From the NCBI GenBank assembly GCA_963693285.1, contig OY848918.1, positions 2,919,876 to 2,983,875 on the forward strand: a DNA stretch of 64,000 nucleotides, given 5' to 3'. The DNA is from Xestospongia muta (lineage: Eukaryota > Porifera > Demospongiae > Haplosclerida > Petrosiidae). The notes under the pieces are model-generated. The model was given only the letters and a program-made list of their open reading frames with translations, ran no database searches and was not told the origin of the DNA. Shown piece by piece: positions 1 through 10,475 of this stretch. The translations under genes and the position numbers were made by a program. Each line of letters begins with the position of its first letter. Position 1 is the stretch's first letter.

Positions 1-464
1 AGACCAGAGCAAAAACAAAACTCTTTTAAGACTATACGGCATTGTTTTAAGTCCTTTATGAACACTTCCAATACCTGAGGGTGTGATCATAAATATATGA
101 ACTGAAACTAAAACTATTCAACATGTAGTTTTGTATCAATAGCTGCTATATTGCATAATATATTATGAATAATTACTTAGGATTGGACATTTTGTTGCTA
201 TGCAATTAATTGAAATTAATTAATTTTAATAAGATAATTGTTAATGGGTTAGAGGTCTATATAATATACATGTATTCACATTGTGTTAACTAAAACAGAC
301 TACATCTATTATTGGAATAAAAATATCAAAGGAATTAGTTAGAGATGATTCTGGTTTTCCAAACAGCTAAGTTGAATCAGTCATGAATTATATCATATTA
401 TGTGAGTTATTATATTAGTTTATTTATCCTGTGACTTATCACTATAATAGAAACTTACCATATC
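1..464. other. AT-rich DNA without a recognisable gene
   Basis: No open frame, repeat or exon-like segment was recognised here. The stretch precedes a decayed receptor exon and is probably intergenic. Confidence 0.4.
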
Positions 465-690
465 CAAGGACTCACTCTACAGTACTACTCAATAATGGAT
501 CAGTTGTTGTAGAGTGTAGGTTGCTGAGAGATCTACTGCTGACGGATGTTATGTAATACTTAAAGTGTCTTCTAAAGGAACTGTGAAGTCTATTAATATA
601 ACTAAATCCAGTATAGAGGAGAGTACAATATACCAGTATATAACTTTACCAGTTAGTGGTAACTATACTGTGACAGCTCATGATATAGTG
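465..690 (+). pseudogene. Decayed fragment of the membrane-proximal FN3-3 receptor exon
   Basis: The segment matches the 5' two thirds of the 339-nt FN3-3 exon found intact elsewhere, for example at 11677-12015. Recognisable pieces include the region coding for GLTLQYYS and the stretch coding for SSIEES. Small deletions shift the frame in the first 80 bases. The match stops abruptly at about 688, where a tandem repeat begins. No other exon of the same copy was found beside it. Confidence 0.75.
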
Positions 691-1167
691 TGACATAATG
701 TAGTATAAATTCTAAGTGTATTTCAATGTAATGCTTTTTTATTCTATTGATTATAGTCTATTTTATGTTGCTGTGATTACTTGTGATCTGAATGTTCCCA
801 TTACAATATAATAGTTTGTAAGTGTGACATAATGTAGTATAAATTCTAAGTGTATTTCAATGTAATGATTTTTTACTCTATTGATTCTATTCAATTTTTT
901 ATGTTGCTGTGATTACTTGTGATCTGAATGCTCTCATTACAATATAATAGGAAGCAAGTGTGATATAATGGAGTAAAATTCTAAGTGTATTTCAGTGTAA
1001 TGCTTTTTATTCTATTGATTTTATTCTATTTTTATGTTGCTGTGATTATTTGTGATGTGATGTTCCCATTACAATATAATAGTTTGTAAGTGTGATATAA
1101 TGTAGTATAAATTATAAATGTATTTCAATGCAATGATTTTTTACTCCATTGATTTTATTCCTTTTTA
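688..1167 (+). repeat. Tandem repeat, period about 134 bp, 3.6 copies
   Basis: Units begin with GTGTGAYATAATGKAGTA at 688, 822, 958 and 1090, giving spacings of 134, 136 and 132. Units are very similar with scattered substitutions. The array starts exactly where the receptor exon fragment ends, so it may mark a rearrangement junction. No coding capacity was seen. Confidence 0.85.
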
Positions 1168-1194
1168 TGTATAGAGTAAAAAAACTATTACAGT

Positions 1195-1330
1195 GAAATA
1201 GAGTTAGAATTTATACTCCATTATATCACACTTACAAACTATTATATTGTAATGAGAACATTCAGATCACAAATAATCACACCAACATACAAATGGAATA
1301 AGATCAATAGAGTAAATAGTTTCACATTAA
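1195..1330 (-). repeat. Inverted copy of the 134-bp repeat
   Basis: Read on the minus strand, this part matches the 134-bp unit upstream, including the complement of ATAATAGTTTGTAAGTGTG. Together with the array it can form a hairpin of more than 100 bp. Confidence 0.7.
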
Positions 1331-1339
1331 CAGCATGAA

Positions 1340-1835
1340 TTCAGAAATGCAATAATCTTGAATTTCCAGTAACATCATGAATTTAGGCTGTGCAATAATC
1401 AAGAATTTTATGTCTATTTTTGTAGTAGTTTGTATTCCATACAAACAAGGCTAGCTTCTGAGTGTCAACTAATATTTTTAAAATATACCATTCATTATAT
1501 ACTGTTATCGTGACTCCATGGAAAATAATATGAATAAAATTATGAGTATTTCCATTTTTGAAAAAGAGTGTCTTACAAAACTGATCAGATCATCTGTCAC
1601 AGTATAGTATGGTACAACCTACATACATATATTTCAATATCTTCAAGTAGTTTGGTGTGATTACTATATAGGAATGTCCATACTGACATTACTACTTTTG
1701 ACTTGTTTGTTTCTCTGTGTGTTTTCTTACATCAATATAATATCTATGTTATGTTTTCTTTAATAATTACTATACATTTATTTACATAGCTTAAAGATTA
1801 CAGTCAAATATTTCCATTCTTGTCATTTGAATTAC
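1340..1835. other. Intergenic DNA, nothing recognised
   Basis: AT-rich sequence between the inverted repeat and the ankyrin exon. No exon, repeat or element was recognised. Confidence 0.3.
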
Positions 1836-1934
1836 CTTAGTAACAATGGTCAGGTCAGCATTATGGTTGACTAATACTTCAACAATCTTTATATGTCCTT
1901 CAAAACTTGCATAATGAAGAGCCGACCATCCAAC
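1836..1934 (-). CDS. Single ankyrin-repeat exon
   Basis: On the minus strand a 99-nt exon lies between an AG acceptor (CAATAG) and a GTAATT donor. It encodes 33 residues with an ankyrin pattern: GWSALHYASFEGHIKIV near the start, then VEVLVNHNADL. Ankyrin repeats are 33-residue helical protein-interaction units often encoded by single exons. No neighbouring ankyrin exon was found within about 1 kb on either side. It may therefore be one exon of a gene with longer introns, or an isolated relic. It is unrelated to the receptors that follow. Confidence 0.65.
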
Positions 1935-3025
1935 CTATTGTAATAACAAACAAACTAGTAACAGTCAAATTAGACTACTAACAGTACAAACATAGACTTC
2001 ATAAATATCTTAAGCTTTATTTTTCACTTTAATTGTCATGATACAATATAATATGAGTATATCTTACTATTACCATCTCCTACTGTATTACTATCAGTAA
2101 GTTATATATACCAACTATGATACTGTTCTATTCTTATCTATTTATTTATCTATCCTGTTAATCCATCTATCTATATCTGTCCATTTATCCATTCTCGTGT
2201 ATTCTCCTATATTCTTTACATCATGACTTAAAATGTGATTTATTAAAGTAGAGCCATTGAGTGAGGCTTGGTCAACCTCATTACTAGAGAGAGAAAGAAC
2301 GCAATCAACATATACTACATTTAATTACTTTTTAATTCTAACACATGGTCAGTTTAAGAGGTGGAAGCTGACTGCTATTGCTCCATCTTTGCAATAACTA
2401 ATTAATAAGTGTGGCTATCATTTTGTAAACAATGGCTTTCACATTTACTCTCTCTCTTAGTAGCTTATAAACATGTTTACAAGCTCTCAGATCATTACTC
2501 TCTAGTCTATCAGTATCTCAAGTGAGTATTGTAGTATTAGTTAATGTCCTCTATAACCCATTGCAGTATTGTGGTATATCCCTGAGTAGTGGAAGGTGGG
2601 TTGAGTTTTATGACAGCTCTGTAGATGTATTGTTTTAATAGAATAATTACAAAACTGGTACAATAAATCATGTACATGTGTTGTCATAGTAACCAATATA
2701 TGTAAAGTGTGTATTTAATGCTGATGTCGAGAAGGGTCTGAAGTTGATAGAAATTTCAGTAGGGGTCAGTATTGAAGATATAAGCTCATCAACAGGTGTA
2801 CATTTGAGATAATACATTATATTATTATAATATTATAATACACTTTATTATAATAGATATCTACTGATATTAAAACAATGGGACAAATTTAACAATAATT
2901 TATGACATCATCACAATTATGTTACTATAAATAAACTATTGTTATTGTTATTGTTTCATAACAACAACATATTTGATAATAATTCATAATAGTTTGTTAA
3001 ATCATCAATAACTAACTCTGTAAAG
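1935..3025. other. Intergenic DNA upstream of the two-Ig receptor
   Basis: Contains a short impure TATC-rich microsatellite near 2136-2190 and AT-rich sequence. The last part (about 2820-3025) should hold the promoter of the plus-strand gene, but no element could be named with confidence. Confidence 0.4.
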
Positions 3026-5937
3026 ATGATGATAGAGTTAGTGAAGATATTGTGTTATATGTTACTACTAGTACAACTAGGAGATGGACAAGAACCTACC
3101 AACAGACCTAGTAATGGTAAGTAGTTATTGTTTGAGTGATCATTAATATATACTTCATAATAACAGGTGTACAACTGTATCTACCCATTGAGAATAGGAT
3201 AATACCAGACTTCTCAATGATATATGCTGGACAGTTTTTTGATATTGATGTGAACAGTGATGGTACTAATGATGCCTTGTGGTGTCAGAGTGCTAATGAT
3301 GGTTCTAATATTGGACTGTGGTATTATCCTAATGGTACTCAAGTACCTTTGTTTAATAGAGCATTTGATGATAGCTTAGCACCAAATCCAATATTCTCTA
3401 AGAGGTTTACAGGTCAGATTGCATTAGCTAGAAGAGCTAGACTATCAGGTTATGAAGGTCTGTACACCTGTATCATTCCTGATGAGAATGGAGTGAACCA
3501 AAAATTAGTAGTAGGAGCATACAGAACTGTTAATTACAACAGTAATGGTCAGTGATTAAAATTATGTAGTAATAAAAGTAATGATATATCTCACTCTTAT
3601 ATAGATGGTCCTAATGCAGACTCCTCAATGCAGTTCTCTCTCATCTCCACAAGAGATGCTGACCCTCCAGTCTTCACTTTCACCTTTAATGTCTCTAATG
3701 GACCTCCCACTAATGTCATTTGTACAGATGGAAGTAATCCATTCAATATAGTTTTTAGTGACCTGTCTCGTGTGGTAGTGAATGGACCAGGATCTGTTAC
3801 ACAGGTGACAGTGACAGTGAGGATGAGACAAGCTGGTACTTACCAATGTACTGTCTCCAATGCCAGAGTAACTAATGGTCCTGTACTTGGATATAGTGGT
3901 CCGAATGCTACAAATAGTAATAGTACATCACATCCTATAACAGGTTAATAAATCACTGAGTAGGATGGTATATACATATTCTCTCTCTGTTACAGTTGCT
4001 GGTACTCCTATTGGTCTGACTGCTACAAGACTAAACTCAGGTTTGACTCATGTACAACTTTCCTGGTCATCTGTGTCAGGAGTAGCTGGTTATGAGGTGT
4101 TCTATCAACTCAGTAGTGGTAGTAGTTCTGTTATGAGTGCAGGAACTACCACTAACACAATGTTGAATATAATATCAGGACTAAGCATTCTCAATATGTA
4201 TAACTTCTTTGTAGTATCATATGGCAATGAGGGTAGTACAGTACTACCTAGTGATCATAGTAACAATGTCACTTTGACATTTACCAGTGAGTTTATAAAT
4301 GGAAATATGAAGCAAAATTCAAATGATACTCAAATCTTATCAGTAACATATGTAGGTGTCTTTTCTGCCTTTTTAATAACTTCTATCTTTTCCTCTATAT
4401 TTACAGTTTCTGGTTTTAATGTAATAAAAATCAATAACACTGCAGTACTTGCTATGTGGCAACCTATTACTGCTCCAGAAGTCAAGCACTATACTGTCTA
4501 TTATATTAGTACTAGTAAATGTAATAGACAGTCTGATATGGATAACAAGACCTTTCCTGCTGGTAGCAATGAAGGTGTAATAGGAGGACTACAAGATAAC
4601 TTAAACTATTTGTTCTCACTTTCTGTAACATATGAAATAAATGGAGTTGATTATGAGGGAGAGAGAACCCAACTTATCCCACCTGGTAAGACTTTTATTA
4701 TATTTTAGATAGGAAGCTATTTAGCTGGTCCTTTAGTAGTCCATTTTACAACATAGTTTTTTATTTTTTTATTTTATTTTATTTTTATGCAATAAAATAG
4801 TGGTATTATTAACACAACATGATATTATGTGTACAGGTAATACATATGTAAATGTTTAAAATAATAATAATGAATGACCATCTTAAATGTCAAGTCTACT
4901 TTTACAACATAGTAAGTGGTAGAGTTGTATTCACTCCAACAGTCATATATTACTTAAGTAGTCTTTCATCATAAAAATGTACCTACTCAGTGTTACTTAG
5001 CTTTAATAATATTCAAGTAACTAGATCATTGAACTACTACTTACATCATTAATATTAATACACTATATTGTAGATTACTATCATATTTTTACAATATAGG
5101 AATCATTTGTACTCCAACATCAACATCTATTACCATCTTATCAACAAGTATGTCATCATCATTAAAATCAACTTGTATATTTTCATTAACAACACTAACT
5201 ATTACTACTTCATTATTAATAATAAACACAAGTAAACTATATAATAAAATGATATAGTGATATTATTAAACTATATATCAGTATATATTCCATTGATATC
5301 ATTGTACATATAACAATAGTACATGTATTGTTACATGTAACACAATTTATTATTATATTGATCATATATTTATATAGAGCTATAACTAAAGATCATATTA
5401 TATAATACATATAGATATAGTCATTATATGTACTAGTACTATATTATTGGGTATGTTATATTGTCATTATATTATGTGATAATGATGTCATTCTTATATA
5501 GGATATGCTCCTATTATCGCTATGACAACCACTAGTACTGAGTGTCTGTCTTCTACTAATGGACTAACTGTTGGTTTATCAATATCACTAGTACTATTAG
5601 TTATTACTGGTATTATTATTATAATACTAGTACTGGTTGTAATAAGACTATATAATAAGATACAGTCATTGAGGTATGTATGTCATTAGATAAAGTAAAT
5701 TTATTGATGGTATGATTTATGTAGTATGAAAACATCACATGAAGATATTGCTATGACGACCAGTCCAGCTTATAGTGTTGTACAAACAAGTGCTAAGTGA
5801 GTTACTAGGAGACATATTTTAAATTATAATATCATGTTTATAGTAAACTTGAAGAACCATTGTGTGAGATAACTGATCAAGAACCAACTGAACTTACTTC
5901 TCAACAAGACAATACTTATGAGAGAATTGAACACTGA
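3026..5937 (+). CDS. Two-Ig, two-FN3 transmembrane receptor, apparently intact
   Basis: Predicted type I membrane receptor. Exons: 3026-3116 signal peptide (MMIELVKILCYMLLL...), 3167-3547 Ig-like domain 1 (SGYEGLYTC), 3605-3943 Ig-like domain 2 (AGTYQCTVSN), 3996-4286 FN3, 4407-4685 FN3, 5100-5231 Thr/Ser-rich stalk, 5502-5673 TM helix (LVLLVITGIIIIILVLVV), 5725-5796 and 5844-5937 cytosolic tail ending in TGA. All joins keep frame with GT-AG sites, and domain exons are phase 1-1. The tail has two tyrosine motifs, SPAYSVV and NTYERI, both of YxxV/I type and so possible SH2 sites. The Ig domains resemble those of the chimeric copy at 20.2 kb, not the single-Ig receptors. The ligand is unknown. 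The small stalk exon is the least certain. Confidence 0.82.
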
Positions 5938-6114
5938 ACCAATGAGGAAATACTATATTATATTATAAATGTTATTAAATAGTTTATACAAACCAGTAAA
6001 AGTTTATCACCTGTGAAAAATATATTGAGTAGATATAATACATATACTGTATGTACTCTATACTATATATATATATGTTGACATGAGACAAACAACATAA
6101 CATACTAAATCAGA

Positions 6115-6190
6115 TCATTTTCATGAAGAAGACATTCCACCTAGTAAACGTAAATCTACTGACCAACAAACTTCATTAGAGAGTAATTAA
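6115..6190 (+). pseudogene. Coding-like remnant repeated in convergent spacers
   Basis: Reads HEEDIPPSKRKSTDQQTS followed by a stop. A close copy at about 18375-18455 reads DEEDIPPRKSKSTDQQTS and stays open longer. A degraded piece lies near 29095-29125. The acidic-basic composition resembles a cytosolic tail, so it may be a lost tail exon. No good splice acceptor was identified. Confidence 0.4.
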
Positions 6191-6660
6191 GACCACCATA
6201 TAGAATATAGTATATCCAGTAGATCTGGTAAGGAAACTGCAAATGCAATGTCTTATAGAAGGAAGAAAGTGAAATATACAAAATTACAAGTTGTGAAAGA
6301 TATACAATACACTAATGAGTAGATATGTAGTATACTAATATAATAGGGTGTGGCAGATCATCAGAGGGTAAACAATAACCAGTAGTTATTTTATTTGTAC
6401 TTATAATCTTTTGATGTAATATGTATGGATTTAGCTTCAATTTGATTACTTTTTGCTATAAATTAATTTTTTTTCTGAAATACATAGTCATGTGACTTAA
6501 AAAATGACCAAGTTGTATAAATATCATAAAAGGTATTTATATAATAATAGTTAAATAATGAAAACAATATTATCATTGCATCTAATGACACATGGAACAA
6601 ATGAACAATGATAATAACAATTGATGGAACAATTGATAAATACATAATAATGTTATATTA

Positions 6661-6724
6661 GTACTAGTACATGTTCACTAATAGAATATATTACTATATA
6701 GTGAACATATACTAATACTAGTAC
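6661..6724. repeat. Imperfect hairpin with ACTAGT core
   Basis: The arm GTACTAGTACATGTTCACTA pairs imperfectly with TAGTGAACATATACTAATACTAGTAC across a short loop. A nearly identical hairpin lies at 18932-19003, in the equivalent spacer. A role in 3' end formation or rearrangement is possible but not shown. Confidence 0.6.
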
Positions 6725-7079
6725 TTGTACTTGTAGTAGAATGACATCCAACTATAGATGGTAAACTTGTAATGATTATGTCTTATAGCTGCAATATTAT
6801 CTATGTAGTATAATTACTACATTAAAAAGTTTTAGTATTAAAGTTTAATGAAAGTTGAACTAGTTACTTGAGTGATTGCAGTCAGTGATTCTATACATAA
6901 TAGTATAGAGTCATAATTTCTATTGTCACATCAAAAGCAGTTATCATAACACTGGTATTATTAATAGAAAGGAAAATTTAATATAAAAATAATAACAATA
7001 AATAATGTTTTGAACTCTATTTTGAATAAAAGAGTTACGTAATAAAACTTCAGTGAAATTAATATTAATACAATGTTGA

Positions 7080-9371
7080 TCATATTATATTTTCATAGTC
7101 AGCAGTACATGTCCTACTAGATTGTACTGTTATATATGATAGATTAGTCTCTAACTCCACTCTTCTATTTCTCATTTCAAGTCTATGTACTATATTATGA
7201 ATAATGATAATACATGATGGAGTTAAACAATATAGTTTACCTTCTTCGTATGCAGGATTATGGGTGATAGCTTTATGATCAACTAGTAGAATTATAGATG
7301 AAAATATTAGTTTATAACCACTTTTTCTTACCTCCAACTTCATATTGTTGTCTATTCTTCTTCCTCCAATATACAGTAATACTATTAGCTATCACTATTA
7401 TAGCAATAATAATTATTACTACAATACTGACTGTACTACTAGTAATAGTAATGAGGATGAACACAGACTGATTGGTAGCTGTACTTAATACAGATCTGAT
7501 AAAATATAACTATTTATAAAGGATATATTTACTTGAAAAACTAGTAGGTTCTACTGAGTGTACTGGTGTCATCATCAAAGTTATACCAGCTGTACTGGTG
7601 ACATCACTGATCAACCAAGACATTGTCGCATTATTTAGTGTTATACCTAGTAATATATTATATAGAACTATAAACATTAGTTAATATATGGTATTTACTG
7701 ATATTAATAACAGTCTCAGTAGGAGATGGCCATGGTAGTAAGATATATTCCAGTACTTGAGGATATACAACAGATGGGTTAGTTATAATAGTACCATTTA
7801 CTATATCATGAGCTGTCACAGAATAGTTACCACTAACTGGTAGACTTATATACTGATATACTGTACTTTCCTCTATACTGGATTTACTCATATTAATAGA
7901 CTTCACAGTTTTTTTTGAAGACTCTTTAAATATCACATGACATCCATCAGCAATAGATCTCTCAGTAAACGTACACTCTACAACAACTGATCCATTATCA
8001 GAGTAGTACTGTAGAGTGAGTCCTTGAACATGATAAGTTGCTATATAAAATGTACATTGATTCATAATAAAATGATAAACTTGTTAACTCACTAAACATG
8101 ATATGATCTTGGTCTTTTGTGTTATTAAAATAGTCTGTGATAAATACAGTAAAATTGTAGTTATTAAATGGATCCAGACCAGTAATATTATAACAGATAA
8201 TGACATCATCATTATTTGTAGTGTTTCCAATATATTGAAGATGATAAGTTGTCACAATATTGTTATATTCAGTTGTACCAAATAACAGACTATTACACAG
8301 TCTAGGTGTACCATTGACCTTGTAGTAATAAATGTTTTATCTAAATTTGCTATTAATAAGATACTGTACCTTTAATTTGAACTGTACAGTAAAACTATTT
8401 TCAGTATCAGTATATAATACAGTATAGTTTTGTATTTCAATTGTATAATCTGTAATAGAATATCAATCACTATATTTGGTAATATGTTATATCATCTTAC
8501 TTCCTGAATATTCTCTTGTTGAGCTAACATCAATTGAAGTGTATTGTTCAGTAAAAGCTGTTACAATAACAGTATAAATGTCACAGACTGTAAAGTTATT
8601 AGAAAATCTATTATTATAAAATGTGTCAGTTGTATTAACATCTACTATTACAAAACCATCTTTATTCTTAACATAAACATGATATGTTGCAACAATTCCT
8701 TGTGGAATATCATTAGAGTAAAATGATGGAGGAGACCAGGTTATTGAAATATTATAATCTGGCATTAAAATTGTTAAGTTTTCAACTGATGATATACCTA
8801 ATAAAAAAAAATATATATATATACCATATTATGCATGCATTGACATAAATGTTTACTATCACAAAATGAGAACATTGCCTGTATTAAAGCTCATATACCT
8901 TTAACAGTCAAAGTAACACCTTCTTGTTGAAGATCTAATGGATTAAAACTTATCAAACTACATTGAACAGCTATCCCATCATTAATAGGTAGTGCTCTTA
9001 TAGTTAGTACTGATGACAACACATCTACTGATATATTGTTAGTAGTTACTGATATCTCCCTATCTTGATTACTGGGATCAGTGAGTAGATTACCCCCTAC
9101 TGTCCACTTCAGTTCATTTCCAATACCCTCACATGTAAAGTTTGCCAGTGTGTATAGTGGACCAGACACTGATGAGGGAGCTACTGTGATGTCTATAATA
9201 TACACATACAATAACTGAATTATATCATTATACAGTATTTTTTTAACAAACCAACCATTTTATGCAATGCAACAAAAATCAAATATATTATTATTTAAAC
9301 TTACTAGCTCCATTGATTGCCACAACTCTCAAAAGTAAGATAAGACTGACCTTCAAGACTACCTCATCCAT
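7080..9371 (-). CDS. Ig-FN3 receptor with tyrosine-motif tail, apparently intact
   Basis: Exons in minus-strand order: 9371-9305 signal peptide (MDEVVLKVSLILLL...), 9192-8899 Ig (NFTCEG, LKWTV), 8797-8501 FN3-1 ([12 protein letters not shown]), 8449-8370 plus 8318-8093 FN3-2, 8040-7699 FN3-3, 7646-7533 stalk, 7478-7332 TM (VVIIIIAIIVIANSITVYW), 7282-7241 and 7189-7080 tail. All joins keep frame and introns are 50-110 bp. The tail has NPAYEEG (an NPxY motif), then LSYITV, which fits the ITIM consensus, then DYENI, a YxN site of Grb2-binding type. The paralogs have NPSYITV at the middle position, so this copy lost an NPxY and gained the ITIM fit. Its 3' end faces the two-Ig gene. Confidence 0.85.
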
Positions 9372-10475
9372 TATCTGTTGAAATAACACAAGCTTTAATT
9401 ACAACTTTCCATGTTCCTTATTAGGAATACACATCAATAGCAGTGTTGACAATACTAACATGATTTCAACTGATATTGTAGAAAAAAAATTAATACTATC
9501 TTTTATTTAATAGTCTGCTAATATTAAGACTTTCAAATACAGAAGTGCTAGCCTAGCTTGTTATTATTTGCTTTGGCAATATCCTATCATTGTTATGTAA
9601 GATACAAAATACACATGTAGATGTTCAATACATTAACTACCATGCATTTAAATAATTATTAATAATTTCCTTTCAGATGGGTAAGAGAAAAGTCAGACTG
9701 TATCATAGAAAGCATTAAACAATTCTAAAATAGTTACTTGTATGCCTTCCAAAGTCAATTGATATTCATGTTCCTTTCCATTCCTTGTCTAGATTCCATT
9801 CCATGGGACTATTGCCTAAAGTTTGATTGACTATAGCCATGTTATCACACCATTTTATTTTTTGTTGTGTTGGTTTAGTAGTTTAGTATAATAGCTTTAT
9901 TATTTTATCATGCAGAATTGAAAGCTCTAATTTACCCATTTGCCATTATTTCAATATAAAAGCTGATACAATAATTATATTGTTCATACAAGAAAAGTGT
10001 GTACCATAAGTGCATAAGAGATTCCAGTTCTGGGTATGTAGTCTATAGTCTATGCAATTTATGACCATCATGGGTATGCTTTAATCTTATAGAGGTTGTA
10101 TGCTAGACAATAAGATTTTAATGACTACATATAGTTGACGTCATGCTACTAATATGTGTTATGAAGTGCTTAACAGTAGTTATATCTGATGGTTTGGTAC
10201 TTGAATAATTATGTTGTTGGCATAAATAGCCATGTCAAAATGATTATGAAATGTCTAGAGATCTGGCAGAATGTCCACATGTCTTCTTCTATACAAATAT
10301 CACTAATTCAATACTTTAGTTAAGGGTGGTTACTCTCAAGTTGCATACAACTAGCTGTGATCATGATTATCATTTTAATGTTGTAAATATATTTGTGACT
10401 TTCCATTTTGAGAAAGTTATTTACAAAGTCAACTGAACTATTTTTTTGTTAATAAGTATGAGTGACCAAATATAA
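9372..10475. promoter_or_regulatory. Head-to-head intergenic region between two receptors
   Basis: About 1.1 kb separates the divergent start codons at 9371 (-) and 10476 (+). The layout is homologous to 46.4-49.1 kb: blocks near 10080-10180 match 48161-48260, and the conserved motif at 10396 recurs at 49005. Shared bidirectional regulation is an inference. No gene was found inside. Confidence 0.55.
10396..10414 (+). promoter_or_regulatory. Conserved upstream motif TGACTTTCCATTTTGAGAA
   Basis: This 19-mer lies about 60 bp before the start codon of the receptor at 10476. It recurs, with at most one or two changes, at 32492 (+), 49005 (+) and 60197 (-), always just upstream of a receptor signal-peptide exon. 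It may be a core promoter or 5' UTR element, or it may only be conserved by recent duplication. Confidence 0.5.

Larger units (their letters stand above)
5938..7079. other. Spacer between convergent receptor genes
   Basis: This 1.1-kb tail-to-tail spacer is homologous to those at 18.2-19.3 kb and, in part, 28.9-29.5 kb. It holds the 3' flanks of both genes, a coding-like remnant near 6121-6190 and a hairpin at 6661-6724. No complete gene was found. Confidence 0.6.

Noticed and set aside
3026..5937. Sponge aggregation factor gene
   Set aside because: Those proteins carry Calx-beta and related domains and are secreted. This gene has Ig, FN3 and a TM helix.
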